Source: Kineothrix sp. IPX-CK
GTDB taxonomy: Bacteria; Bacillota; Clostridia; Lachnospirales; Lachnospiraceae
Direction: 5' to 3'
DNA length: 64,000 nt
Assembly: GCF_039134705.1 (NCBI RefSeq)
Contig: NZ_CP146256.1
Span: forward strand, 1,364,001-1,428,000
A program made the translations under genes and the position numbers. The notes under the pieces were generated by a model, which saw only the letters and a list, made by a program, of their open reading frames with translations, was not told the origin of the DNA and did not search any database. Of the stretch, positions 50,888-59,784 are shown piece by piece. How positions within the stretch are numbered: the first letter of the stretch is position 1; each line of letters starts with the position of its first letter.

Positions 50888-51943
50888 TTGAAGGGAAAAA
50901 TTACGGCATTTCTATTGGGAATGATGATGATATCGATGCTGTCGGCATGCTCGTTTGGTGCGCAAAAGCGCTATGAGTCTAGCTTCTTGGAGCTGTTTGA
51001 TACAGCGAGCGTAATCGTAGGATATGCGAAGAATGAAGAGGAATTCACGGAATACAGTCAGATGATATATGATGAACTGAAGCTGTATAACGATCTGTAT
51101 GATATTTATAACGATTATGAAGGCATAAACAATATAAAAACGATCAATGATAATGCTGGTATAAAGCCGGTAAGGGTGGACCGGAGAATCATAGATCTCC
51201 TTTTGTTTTCAAGAGAATTGTATGAGAAGACAGACGGAGAGATAAACGTGGCCTTCGGCTCGGTGCTCTCTCTATGGCACGATCATCGCAGCGCAGGTTT
51301 GGATGCCCCGGAGAAGGCGACACTTCCCGATTATGAGGAGCTGAAGAAGAGGAACCAACATATCGACATTGACGATATGATCATCGACGAGGAGGCATCC
51401 ACTGTTTATTTGAAGGACCCTGAAATGAGTCTGGACGTAGGAGCTATCGCCAAGGGCTATGCGGTGGAGAGAGCAGCGCTTTTCGCACAGGAGGCGGGAT
51501 TTGAGAACGGAATGATTTCTGTAGGGGGAAATGTCAGGACCTTTGGAAATAAGCTTGACGATAACGGCAAAGAGATTCCCTGGAGTGTAGGAATCCAGAA
51601 CCCGGATCTATCCAGTGATGAAAAGACGCTTTACGTGTTGAATCTGTCGGGATATTCCCTTGTTACCAGCGGCATTTATGAGCGCTACTACGTAGTGGAC
51701 GGGAAGCAGTACCACCATATTATCGATCCCAAGACGCTAATGCCGACGGAATATTTCGTATCAGTCTCCATTATTTGCCCGGATTCAGGAATGGCGGATG
51801 CGCTTTCAACGGCGGTATTCAACATGCCCTATGAAGAGGGAAGCAAGCTGATAGAAGGGCTGGATGGTGCGGAGGCTCTATGGGTGTTTCCCGACCAGAG
51901 CATGAAGTACAGCAGCGGCTTTCAAGCGATGATCAAAGATTAA
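50888..51943 (+). CDS. fmnB: ApbE/FmnB-like FMN transferase (lipoprotein)
   Basis: A 351-residue extracytoplasmic enzyme that joins FMN to Thr/Ser of target proteins. The signal peptide ends SMLSAC (lipobox). Family motifs are DGEINVAFGSVLSLWH, the FAD/FMN-site LDVGAIAKGYAVERA, ISVGGNVRTFG, and the Mg-binding SGMADALSTAVF near the C-terminus. Its likely substrate is the PplA-like protein just upstream. TTG 50888 lies 6 nt after AGAGGTG, while the in-frame GTG at 50879 overlaps that site. Confidence 0.92.
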   Translation: MKGKITAFLLGMMMISMLSACSFGAQKRYESSFLELFDTASVIVGYAKNEEEFTEYSQMIYDELKLYNDLYDIYNDYEGINNIKTINDNAGIKPVRVDRRIIDLLLFSRELYEKTDGEINVAFGSVLSLWHDHRSAGLDAPEKATLPDYEELKKRNQHIDIDDMIIDEEASTVYLKDPEMSLDVGAIAKGYAVERAALFAQEAGFENGMISVGGNVRTFGNKLDDNGKEIPWSVGIQNPDLSSDEKTLYVLNLSGYSLVTSGIYERYYVVDGKQYHHIIDPKTLMPTEYFVSVSIICPDSGMADALSTAVFNMPYEEGSKLIEGLDGAEALWVFPDQSMKYSSGFQAMIKD

Positions 51944-52023
51944 TTATATGTCAATCGATGGTATATTAATTATTGATATGGGACCGAAGGTTGAAAAGTA
52001 ATTGAAGTGGAATGGTGTAGACT

Positions 52024-52392
52024 ATGATAAAGAAGAACGATTTGATTCTCGCCGGAGTGATTCTTATAATTGCTCTGGCGGCGGTGATTTTTATAAATGT
52101 TACGAGGAAAGAAGGGGCGATGGTGGTAGTCACTATAGGCGGTGAGGTATATAAAACCCTGCCTTTGGATGAGGACACTAGGCTGACTATAGGAGATGAA
52201 CAGGGAAATTATAACGTTCTGGAAATCAAGGGCGGAGAGGCAACGATGACGGAAGCTAACTGCCCTGACAAAATCTGCGTGGCCCATAGAAGTATCCACT
52301 ACGACCATGAGTCCATTATATGCCTTCCACATGGAGTTTCGGTGGAGATTAAGGATGGAGAGAAGGGCGATGTGGATATAATCGCTAATTGA
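52024..52392 (+). CDS. eetA: NusG domain II protein (EetA-like)
   Basis: A 122-residue protein with one N-terminal membrane helix (LILAGVILIIALAAVIFINV) and an extracellular beta domain of NusG_II type (VVVTIGGEVYKTLPLDEDTRL ... EATMTEANCPDKICVAH ... IICLPHGVSVEI). The two cysteines in NCPDKIC and one in IICLPH are conserved in this group. In Listeria, EetA is the matching small protein of the electron-transfer locus. It is 12 bp from the next gene. The ribosome site is weak. Confidence 0.82.
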   Translation: MIKKNDLILAGVILIIALAAVIFINVTRKEGAMVVVTIGGEVYKTLPLDEDTRLTIGDEQGNYNVLEIKGGEATMTEANCPDKICVAHRSIHYDHESIICLPHGVSVEIKDGEKGDVDIIAN

Positions 52393-52404
52393 TGAGGAGC
52401 ACAC

Positions 52405-52908
52405 ATGAAGACTAGAAACGTGGCAACCTATGGGATGTTGATCGCATTGGCCTTTATTTTAAGTTACATAGAGAGTATCATACCGATTCCGGTGCCGATT
52501 CCGGGCATCAAGATTGGACTGGCGAATCTGGTGGTAATTACCGCCTTATTTACCATGGGGCCGAAGCAGGCTTTCGTACTGTCCATGATTCGAATCGTTC
52601 TGGTAGGTTTTACCTTCGGAAATCTCTCCACTATGATGTTCAGTTTCGCGGGGGGTATGCTGAGCTGGCTCCTTATGGTAGCAGCAAAGCGATGGAAGCG
52701 TTTTTCCATGACCGGAGTGAGTATTCTTGGAGGGATTGGCCATAATATCGGACAGATTTTAGTAGCTATGTGGGTAATAAATAGCAGCGTACTTTTATAC
52801 TATCTGCCGTTTCTTATTATTTCCGGCCTCATTACAGGGGCGGTTATAGGGATCGTGGGAGCGCTTATAACAGCTAATATCAAGAAACTGGATTTTATGA
52901 AGAGATAG
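52405..52908 (+). CDS. eetB: Gx/ECF-S-like membrane protein (EetB-like)
   Basis: A 167-residue protein with five or six membrane helices, starting TYGMLIALAFILSYIESIIPIPVPIPGIKIGLANLVVI, a pattern shared with Gx transporter proteins formerly called heptaprenyl diphosphate synthase component I. In Listeria EetB lies beside EetA and is needed for electron export. A GAGGAG site precedes the ATG. It ends the locus; a leftward acetyltransferase follows. Confidence 0.83.
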   Translation: MKTRNVATYGMLIALAFILSYIESIIPIPVPIPGIKIGLANLVVITALFTMGPKQAFVLSMIRIVLVGFTFGNLSTMMFSFAGGMLSWLLMVAAKRWKRFSMTGVSILGGIGHNIGQILVAMWVINSSVLLYYLPFLIISGLITGAVIGIVGALITANIKKLDFMKR

Positions 52909-52923
52909 GACTGTAAATGAACG

Positions 52924-53478
52924 TCAGTGGATATCCGGCCATTCTTCTTTCAACAGACGGTATTCCACCCGGGTTTTCACATTCCCGTCATGCCATTCGC
53001 TGTTTAAATGTTCGGCTTCTTTTATGAGCCCGCACTTTTGCATCACCCGTTCCGAAGGGGAATTTTCCTGCAGGCATCCGGTCGTAATTCTGTACACATC
53101 GTTTTCAGCAAAAGCGAATTCGATAATCCTGGTAAAAGCTTCCGTTATATATCCGTTGCTCCAGAATTCCGGGAAACTGAAATATCCCGCATGTACAAGC
53201 TGTCCCACGGGAGTAAATTCAGTAACCGTATATCCGGCACTTCCCACCGGTTCATGACTTTCTTTTAATTCCACATGAAAAAAATAGAAGCGTCTAAGTT
53301 CCTCTTTGCTATCCGCCAAAACCTTCTCAAAATCAATCCGTGCAAGCGTTTCGCTGTCTATTTTTAAATCCTGCAGATAATACATTGTTTTCTTATCGCT
53401 TTTTAAACGATAATAGGAGGGGAAATCCTCTTCTACATAATCCCTCAGAATCAACCTATCAGTTTCTAAATAAATCAT
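52924..53478 (-). CDS. GNAT-family N-acetyltransferase (RimJ/RimL-like)
   Basis: A 184-residue cytoplasmic acetyltransferase. It opens IYLETDRLILRDYVEEDFPSYYRL, and has a beta-strand/pyrophosphate region (GYFSFPEFWSNGYITEAFTRIIEFAF) and a late NSPSERVMQKCGL motif common to RimJ/RimL enzymes that acetylate protein N-termini or small amines. Substrate unknown. A GAAAGGA site precedes ATG 53478. It converges on the electron-transfer locus, 15 bp apart. Confidence 0.85.
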   Translation of the reverse strand: MIYLETDRLILRDYVEEDFPSYYRLKSDKKTMYYLQDLKIDSETLARIDFEKVLADSKEELRRFYFFHVELKESHEPVGSAGYTVTEFTPVGQLVHAGYFSFPEFWSNGYITEAFTRIIEFAFAENDVYRITTGCLQENSPSERVMQKCGLIKEAEHLNSEWHDGNVKTRVEYRLLKEEWPDIH

Positions 53479-53678
53479 ATCTAATCCTTTCGATGATACA
53501 CCAAATGCAGATCCAAACGTAGTGTATCACAAAAACATGAAGATTTCTATATGAACCTCCAGATTAAGACTTAGTCATAGATTAAAGCTATCGGCGGGGA
53601 TAGGATAAGAGTATTATCAATATGGACAGGGACTATGATATAATAAAAAATCGGTATCCCTTGAAAGGAATAAAAACA

Positions 53679-54263
53679 ATGTCTGGATATGTCTTAGGAA
53701 ACTTTTTTATTTATGCCGTGATCAATGCCTTCACTCCGGGCCCCGGCAATATACTGGCGCTCAATACGACGACAAACTACGGCCTTCGCAAAGGCCGTCC
53801 CTTATTCTTAGGCATCTTCGCCGGCTATTATGTGGTGCAGACCGCCTGTTCAATATTTGTTTACGGTGTCAGTACCTTCCTGCCCAGTGTTCTGGACTGG
53901 ATGAAATACATCGGAGCAGCCTATATTTTATGGCTCGCCGTACACATTGCAATTAGCAGGCCGGAGGAAGGCAGGACTGAAAAGTCCGCCTCCTTTTTTG
54001 AAGGCTTTTTGCTGCAGCTCATCAATGTGAAGATATACTTATTCGGCATTACCGCCCTTACCGGCTATGTCACAGATTACAGCAATACTTTTTCCATTCT
54101 GTTTTTCTTTGGACTTCTTATTGCTTCCATGGGAACAATAGCAACCGCTTCATGGATAGGCATGGGCATGCTGATACAGAAGGCCTACCGAAAGCATTAC
54201 AGGATCATAAATATCATATTAGCGCTTTCACTGTTAGAATGTATTTATAGTATGTTTAAATGA
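53679..54263 (+). CDS. LysE/RhtB-family exporter
   Basis: A 194-residue membrane protein with six helices of the amino-acid exporter family. The N-terminal AVINAFTPGPGNILALNTTTNYGLRKG is the conserved TPGPxx motif. ATG 53679 follows AAAGGAA by 8 nt and gives the normal length. Substrate cannot be told. The gene ends one base before the convergent rubrerythrin gene. Confidence 0.85.
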   Translation: MSGYVLGNFFIYAVINAFTPGPGNILALNTTTNYGLRKGRPLFLGIFAGYYVVQTACSIFVYGVSTFLPSVLDWMKYIGAAYILWLAVHIAISRPEEGRTEKSASFFEGFLLQLINVKIYLFGITALTGYVTDYSNTFSILFFFGLLIASMGTIATASWIGMGMLIQKAYRKHYRIINIILALSLLECIYSMFK

Positions 54264-54264
54264 C

Positions 54265-54807
54265 TTAATAAGGGCAACTGTTTATCGGTCTGTAATAACC
54301 TTGCGGGAAGCCGCAGACCGGGCAGATTTCCGGAGCGCAGACACCGGACATAATATTTCCGCATTGCATGCAGACCCATACGATTTCCTGGGGCTTGCAG
54401 AAAACCTGATCGGAACTGATGTCATCGTACTGCTGTTGGAGCAAGTTTGCGTGATTGTAATCGATGTTGGCAACTCCCGCAAATAGGGCGGCGATATGGT
54501 CGAAGCCCTCTTCCCTTGCTATCTGTACATATTCCTGATACTGATTTCCGGCTATGGCATTTTCCGCATTGGCGGATTCAATGAGGTTAGATGCGGTACT
54601 GGGAAGACCGCCCTCGTAGATAGCTCGCAGCCAAATACGCGCATGTTCGAGATCCTGACCGGAAAGGGTATCGTAGAGCCTGGAGATCGTGATATAGCCG
54701 TCCGTCTGGGCTATTTCTCCGTATAACGCGAATCTGGCGCTAAACATCAATTCTTCTTCATAGACTCTGAGTAAATTTCTATAAGTACGGCTTTCTCTAA
54801 ATTCCAT
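54265..54807 (-). CDS. Rubrerythrin
   Basis: A 180-residue oxidative-stress protein of anaerobes that reduces peroxide. An N-terminal four-helix ferritin-like domain supplies the di-iron ligands (EEELMFSARFALYGEIA, QDLEHARIW, NIDYNHANLL). A C-terminal rubredoxin-like domain has the Fe(Cys)4 site CMQCGNIMSG with CPVCGFPQ. Length is normal. GGAGGAAAT precedes the ATG. The C-terminal extension YYRPINSCPY is slightly unusual. Confidence 0.88.
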   Translation of the reverse strand: MEFRESRTYRNLLRVYEEELMFSARFALYGEIAQTDGYITISRLYDTLSGQDLEHARIWLRAIYEGGLPSTASNLIESANAENAIAGNQYQEYVQIAREEGFDHIAALFAGVANIDYNHANLLQQQYDDISSDQVFCKPQEIVWVCMQCGNIMSGVCAPEICPVCGFPQGYYRPINSCPY

Positions 54808-54939
54808 ATTTCCTCCGGGTGAAGCGGCTTTTCATTCTTTTATATGATATGCGGATATTCCGTGCATGGTACTGGTTTGCGGATGGAAGATGGGGTATAA
54901 TATATAACATACCTTTTTGGATGAAGGATGGAGAAGAAT

Positions 54940-55554
54940 ATGATGAAAAAGCTGGACAGAGAGTTTTATAACAGAGATTCCATAGTTGTGGCTAAGGAGC
55001 TTCTCGGGAAGATTATCGTGCATGAGGTAGACGGACAGAGGATTGCGGCCAAAATAGTAGAGACAGAAGGGTATATGGGAATCTTGGATAAAGCAGCCCA
55101 TTCCTATGGAGGCAGAAGGACACCCCGGGTTGAGGTCATGTATGGCGGTCCGGGATTTTCTTATGTGTTTTTTGTATATGGCATGCACAACTGTTTCAAT
55201 ATAGTTACGAGAGAGGAAGGCGTTCCTCAGGCTGTGCTCATCAGGGCGGCAGAGCCTATAGACGGGCTGGATGTTATGGCCAGGAGCAGATTTAAGAAAG
55301 AGTATGCCGAGTTGAGCCGGAGTCAGGAAAAAGCGCTGACCAACGGCCCGGGCAAGCTCTGTGCGGCACTTTCTATCGATAGAAGACAAAACGGTGCGGA
55401 TTTGTGCGGGGATGTACTGTATGTAGAGGAAGGGGAAACGCAGGACATCCGGATCGTGCATTCCAAACGGATAGGCATAGATTATGCCGGGGAGGCGAAA
55501 GACTATCTTTGGAGGTTCTATATAGAAAATAACCGGTATGTTTCTGTGATATAA
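54940..55554 (+). CDS. mpg: DNA-3-methyladenine glycosylase (AAG/MPG family)
   Basis: A 204-residue base-excision repair enzyme that removes alkylated purines. Family segments are DSIVVAKELLGKIIV, the catalytic IVETEGYMGILDKAAHSYGG (Glu), and the DNA-intercalating VFFVYGMHNCFNIVT. NGPGKLCAALSID is the later signature. The start is probably ATG 54940 (or 54943) after GGAGAAG, rather than 54928. It stands alone between two convergent or divergent units. Confidence 0.92.
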   Translation: MMKKLDREFYNRDSIVVAKELLGKIIVHEVDGQRIAAKIVETEGYMGILDKAAHSYGGRRTPRVEVMYGGPGFSYVFFVYGMHNCFNIVTREEGVPQAVLIRAAEPIDGLDVMARSRFKKEYAELSRSQEKALTNGPGKLCAALSIDRRQNGADLCGDVLYVEEGETQDIRIVHSKRIGIDYAGEAKDYLWRFYIENNRYVSVI

Positions 55555-55588
55555 AATCAGACCGTGGAGATTTCAGGGGATATTAAAC

Positions 55589-55656
55589 TTGACTATACGT
55601 ATTAAATATTATAAACTCTACTTATTAATACACATATAAAAATAGTTTTAAAAAGT
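55589..55656 (+). promoter_or_regulatory. Leader of the ribulokinase operon with motif shared with 58664-58682
   Basis: TTGACT (55589-55594) with a weak -10 (TAAACT, 17 bp later) precedes AAAAATAGTTTTAAAAAGT (55638-55656). Nearly the same word, TAAAATAGATTTAAAAAGT, precedes the dehydrogenase gene at 58706. It is a candidate site for the ROK regulator encoded between them. Confidence 0.5.
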
Positions 55657-55666
55657 GGGGTTGGTT

Positions 55667-57340
55667 ATGGAAGATAGATATGTAATTGGTTTGGACTTTG
55701 GAACCTTATCGGGAAGGGCAGTTTTGGTAAGCTGCGAAAACGGGGATGTTCTTGCAGATGATGTAAAGGAATATGCTCATAAGGTCATGTCGGATTATCT
55801 GCCTGATAAGGTAACCGGATTAAAAGGCAACTGCGCGTTGCAGCATCCCCGGGATTATTTGGATGTGATGAAGGCAACTGTCAAAAATGTAATGAAAAAA
55901 AGTGGAATTAATAAAGACGAGATTATTGGAATATCCATGGATTTTACGTCTTGTACCATACTTCCAATAGATGAAAATGCGGTTCCTCTTTGTATGAAAA
56001 AGGAATATGAGCACAGGCCTCACGCATATGCGAAGCTGTGGAAGCATCACGGAGCGCAGACAGATGCCGATATTATTAATGATATCCTGAAAGACTATCA
56101 CGAATCTGATAAGGAAAGATTCGCCGGAAAAGTATCTCCTGAATTACTGATCCCCAAAATAATGGAAATTATCAGGGAAGATTATGAAATATATGAAAAG
56201 GCAGATGAAATATTAGAGGCAGGTGATTGGCTGACAAGAGTTATCACCAATTCTGAAAAGAGAAGTGGATCGATGGCAGGCTACAAAGCATGGTGGCTTC
56301 CTGAAAAAGGATATCCGGAAAGTGAGTTTTTTGCGCTGCTTGATAGTAAGCTGGAGCATGTAGTAAAAGATAAGCTGGGAGAAGAGGTTTGTCCCATAGG
56401 TAACAGTATCGGTAATTTAACAGATCTATGGGCTGAATATTTAGGATTGTTGCCGGGAACACCGGTTGGAGCAAGTATTATTGATTCTCATGCCGGGGTG
56501 CCCGGAAGTGGGATTTACCGTAAGGGACAAATGATGCTTGTGGCGGGAACCTCCAGTGTGATAATCGCACTCAGCGATAAACCATTTTCCGGCAAGGGCA
56601 TCTGCGGAACATATAAGGGCGGGATCATACCGGATTATTATGCTTTGGAATCCGGCCTGGCTGCAGTGGGAGATATGCTGCAGTGGTTTATTCAAAACAG
56701 TGTTCCTGCGGAATACTTTCTTGCGGCCGATAGGAATGAAGTGACAATCCACGAGTACTTATCGATGTTAGCCGGTTCCTATAAAGCAGGAGAAAACGGA
56801 CTGATCGCTTTGGATTGGTGGAATGGAAATAAAACACCTCATGTGGACGGTGAGCTGTCCGGAATGCTGATCGGTATATCCATGAAGACAAAACCGGAAG
56901 AGATATACAGGGCGCTTATAGAAAGTACAGCTTATGGAACGAGAATGATTGTAGAAACGATGAAGGAAGCGGGCATAGAAATAGATGAAATAACAGCGAG
57001 CGGAGGAATAGCAGCTAAAAATCCATTCTTTATGCAAATTTATGCGGATGTTTTGGGCATTCCAATTGGAGTTGCGGCAAGCAGTCAGACGGCGGCTTTG
57101 GGTTCCGCCATATACGCGGCAGTTGCTGCTGGTGCCAGCGAAGGAGGCTATGATACTATTGAAGAAGCCGTAGCGGCAATGAGCAAGACCAAAGAAAAGA
57201 TTTATTTTCCAATTGCAGATAATGTGATTAAATATAATCAGATTTATCGGGAATACCGGATATTGACGGATTATTTCGGCCCGGAGGGCAATGCTGTTCT
57301 AAAAAAACTTAGTGTATGGAAATCTGAGACAACGAATTGA
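55667..57340 (+). CDS. araB: Ribulokinase-type FGGY kinase
   Basis: A 557-residue kinase. The start VIGLDFGTLSGRAVLVSC and QHPRDYLDVMKATVKNV are typical of AraB. DFTSCTILPIDE, LWKHHGAQTDAD, SIIDSHAGVPGSG, and the ATP-site EITASGGIAAKNPFFMQIYADVLG complete the match. AraA and AraD are not adjacent; instead a polyol dehydrogenase, ABC transporter and transketolase follow. The substrate may thus be a ketopentose made from a pentitol rather than L-ribulose from arabinose. ATG 55667 is preferred over GTG 55655. Confidence 0.88.
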   Translation: MEDRYVIGLDFGTLSGRAVLVSCENGDVLADDVKEYAHKVMSDYLPDKVTGLKGNCALQHPRDYLDVMKATVKNVMKKSGINKDEIIGISMDFTSCTILPIDENAVPLCMKKEYEHRPHAYAKLWKHHGAQTDADIINDILKDYHESDKERFAGKVSPELLIPKIMEIIREDYEIYEKADEILEAGDWLTRVITNSEKRSGSMAGYKAWWLPEKGYPESEFFALLDSKLEHVVKDKLGEEVCPIGNSIGNLTDLWAEYLGLLPGTPVGASIIDSHAGVPGSGIYRKGQMMLVAGTSSVIIALSDKPFSGKGICGTYKGGIIPDYYALESGLAAVGDMLQWFIQNSVPAEYFLAADRNEVTIHEYLSMLAGSYKAGENGLIALDWWNGNKTPHVDGELSGMLIGISMKTKPEEIYRALIESTAYGTRMIVETMKEAGIEIDEITASGGIAAKNPFFMQIYADVLGIPIGVAASSQTAALGSAIYAAVAAGASEGGYDTIEEAVAAMSKTKEKIYFPIADNVIKYNQIYREYRILTDYFGPEGNAVLKKLSVWKSETTN

Positions 57341-57358
57341 TAAAAAGGAGGGACATGT

Positions 57359-58483
57359 ATGGCAAAGACTAACATGGAAGTAAAAAGAATGAATCGGAAT
57401 ACTATTTTTCGGTACATACTCAAAAAGGATATTGTCTCTAAATTGGATATTGCTGAGGCTTTGCATCTTAGTGTGCCTACTGTTGCTCAGGGCCTTATGG
57501 ATCTGGAAGAGAAAGGATTGGTCACGGAAGAAGGTGTGTTTGATTCCACGGGAGGAAGAAAGGCAAAGCGGTATTCCTGCATCAAGGCTGCAAAGACAGC
57601 ACTGGGAGTAGATATTACGGCAAATCATATAAATATAGTAATGGTTGATCTGGCGGAGCAAAGCATAATATCCGTAAGGAAGAAATTTAAAATCTTTTAT
57701 GATAATGACACGTCATATACTGTGTTAAAAGACGAAATAGAAAAAGTCATATATGACAGCGGCGTTGCTTATGACAGCATATTAGGCATGGGTATTTCTT
57801 TGCCCGCTATTATAGATAAATCGGGTGAGGTTATATATGCTTCCTATGAAAAAATGAAAATAGATGCTGATTTCCATCATATATTAAGCGGGCATTTTTC
57901 TTTTCCCATACTCTTGACCAATGATGCCAACAGCGGAGGACGTGCGGAAGCAAATCTGCTGGAGGATGTGGATGATGTCATATATTTTTCATTGAGCCAA
58001 ACCGTTGGTGGTTCTATTATGATCAACAGACAGCTGTTTTACGGGCAAAATCAAAGAGGAGGAGAATTCGGCCACATGACATTAATGGTGGACGGACCTG
58101 CTTGTTACTGCGGAAGAAAGGGCTGTGTGGATATATATTGTTCTTCTGTCATCTTATCTGACGAAACGGAGGGGAATCTGGAGCTGTTTTTTAGAAAAGT
58201 GGAAGAAGGGGAAGAAAAATGTGTGAGGATATGGGACGGCTATCTGGATAATTTAGCGATTGCGGTTCACAATCTTTATATGGTTTTTGACAGTGATATC
58301 ATTATTGGCGGCTATGTAGGCATACACATCGGAAAGTATCTGGAAGACTTGAAAGAAAGAGTAAAAAAAATCGATACTCATGTTAAAAATGCCGATTTTA
58401 TAAGGGCGTCAAAGCTTAAATACGAAGCTCCGGCGATAGGTGCCGCCTCTATTTTCATCGAAGAGTTCAGGAAACAGATATAG
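57359..58483 (+). CDS. ROK-family transcriptional regulator (second)
   Basis: A 374-residue paralogue of the regulator at 25252-26370. The winged helix is IFRYILKKDIVSKLDIAEALHLSVPTVAQGLMDLEEKG, followed by GVDITANHINIVMVDL, MGISLPAIID and the zinc-type CYCGRKGCVDIYCS. An AAGGAGG site lies 8 nt before the ATG. It is co-directional with the ribulokinase gene, 18 bp apart, and is followed by a terminator. It probably controls its own operon and the dehydrogenase/transport operon downstream. Confidence 0.88.
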   Translation: MAKTNMEVKRMNRNTIFRYILKKDIVSKLDIAEALHLSVPTVAQGLMDLEEKGLVTEEGVFDSTGGRKAKRYSCIKAAKTALGVDITANHINIVMVDLAEQSIISVRKKFKIFYDNDTSYTVLKDEIEKVIYDSGVAYDSILGMGISLPAIIDKSGEVIYASYEKMKIDADFHHILSGHFSFPILLTNDANSGGRAEANLLEDVDDVIYFSLSQTVGGSIMINRQLFYGQNQRGGEFGHMTLMVDGPACYCGRKGCVDIYCSSVILSDETEGNLELFFRKVEEGEEKCVRIWDGYLDNLAIAVHNLYMVFDSDIIIGGYVGIHIGKYLEDLKERVKKIDTHVKNADFIRASKLKYEAPAIGAASIFIEEFRKQI

Positions 58484-58506
58484 CGCATCGATGACAGGTT
58501 TAATAT

Positions 58507-58553
58507 CCCGAAACGTGTTTGTTTAGTTTTACACGTTTTCGGGTTATTTTTTT
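58507..58553 (+). terminator. Terminator after the second ROK gene
   Basis: CCCGAAACGTGT (58507-58518) pairs with ACACGTTTTCGGG (58531-58543) with one bulged base, followed by TTATTTTTTT. Confidence 0.85.
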
Positions 58554-58622
58554 GCAATTTAAACAATATGCACAAACTTAAAAGTAAAATTTCTGTAATA
58601 CCGACGAATATATACATTGTTG

Positions 58623-58682
58623 TTGACAAATTGTTGTGCAATAACTATAATGAAGATACATTTTAAAATAGATTTAAAAAGT
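58623..58682 (+). promoter_or_regulatory. Promoter and candidate ROK operator of the dehydrogenase/transport operon
   Basis: TTGACA (58623-58628), 17 bp, TATAAT (58646-58651) is a consensus promoter. TAAAATAGATTTAAAAAGT (58664-58682) lies just downstream and matches the site before the ribulokinase gene. Confidence 0.75.
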
Positions 58683-58705
58683 ATTATAATTAAGGAGGCA
58701 ATCTA

Positions 58706-59737
58706 ATGAAAGCAATGATAACAACAGGCATACAGAAAATGGAAATGAAAGAAGCGCTGCGACCGAAGCCGGAGCCCGGGCAGGTACTGGTCAAAATCGA
58801 ATATTGCGGTATTTGCGGATCAGATGTTCATTTTTATAAGGACGGCAGAATCGGAGATCATATTTTGGAAGATGATATCGTTCTTGGACATGAGGTGTCC
58901 GGAATTGTAACGGAACTGGGTGAAAATGTGACACAGCTGCAAGTCGGGGACAGAGTAGCCATGGAGCCGGGAATTGCCTGCGGAAAATGTAGCTTTTGCA
59001 AATCCGGATTATATAACCTATGTCCTGAAATGGTATTTTTTGCAGACCCTCCGGTATCCGGAGCACTGCAGGAATATGTTGTGCATCCGGCCGATTTGTG
59101 CTTTAAGCTGCCGGACAATGTTTCGACTATGGAGGGAGCATTAGTAGAGCCGCTTTCCGTCGGACTGCATGCTGCCGGGATGGGGGATGTGAAGCTGGGG
59201 CAGAGCATCATTATTCTAGGAACAGGATGTATCGGCCTTGTTACATTGCTGGCATGTAAAGCAAGAGGTGCGGCCCAGATCGTCGTAGTGGATTTGTACG
59301 ATAAGCGTCTCGAGTTTGCCAGGAAACTGGGAGCTACACATACTATCAATGCGAAAAAAGATAATGTGGAAGATAAGATCAAAGAGATATTTAGCGGTCA
59401 GGGGGCAGATGTAGTATTTGAAACGGCAGGTTCTATCGTCACGATAGCTCAGACACCGTTCCTGGCTAAGCGCGGAGGAACTATTGTGTTAGTGGGGCAA
59501 GCCTCCGAAAGCAAGGTATCTTATAATTTTGCTGAGGTTATGATCAAGGAATTAACAATAAAATCTGTATTCCGTTACAGGAATTCTTATCCGGTAGCCA
59601 TTGCAGCTTTAAGCACGAAGTCAATTGATGTAAAGCAGATTGTTACACATGAGTTCGAATTCAAGGATTCGAAGCTGGCATTTGATACTGTCATAAAAGA
59701 CGCAGAAAATGTGGTAAAGGGTGTTATCCGTTTTTAA
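58706..59737 (+). CDS. Zinc-dependent polyol dehydrogenase (sorbitol/xylitol type)
   Basis: A 343-residue medium-chain dehydrogenase. The catalytic zinc site is YCGICGSDVHFYKDGRIGD and GHEVSG, and the structural zinc site CGKCSFCKSGLYNLC. The Rossmann motif is ILGTGCIGLV. The VHFYKDGRIGD form is typical of sorbitol/xylitol dehydrogenases. It opens an operon with an ABC transporter and transketolase, so oxidation of an imported pentitol to a ketopentose is likely, with the ribulokinase next in the path. Confidence 0.88.
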   Translation: MKAMITTGIQKMEMKEALRPKPEPGQVLVKIEYCGICGSDVHFYKDGRIGDHILEDDIVLGHEVSGIVTELGENVTQLQVGDRVAMEPGIACGKCSFCKSGLYNLCPEMVFFADPPVSGALQEYVVHPADLCFKLPDNVSTMEGALVEPLSVGLHAAGMGDVKLGQSIIILGTGCIGLVTLLACKARGAAQIVVVDLYDKRLEFARKLGATHTINAKKDNVEDKIKEIFSGQGADVVFETAGSIVTIAQTPFLAKRGGTIVLVGQASESKVSYNFAEVMIKELTIKSVFRYRNSYPVAIAALSTKSIDVKQIVTHEFEFKDSKLAFDTVIKDAENVVKGVIRF

Positions 59738-59784
59738 TATCAGAAGCTGATGGAATATAGTGTGAGAAAGGCAAGGTCATTAAA

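Noticed and set aside
51950..51963. GTCAATCGATGGTA after apbE repeats the stem of the malE-malF hairpin
   Set aside because: Matches of 14 bases are expected by chance several times in 64 kb when both strands are compared, and there is no inverted partner here.
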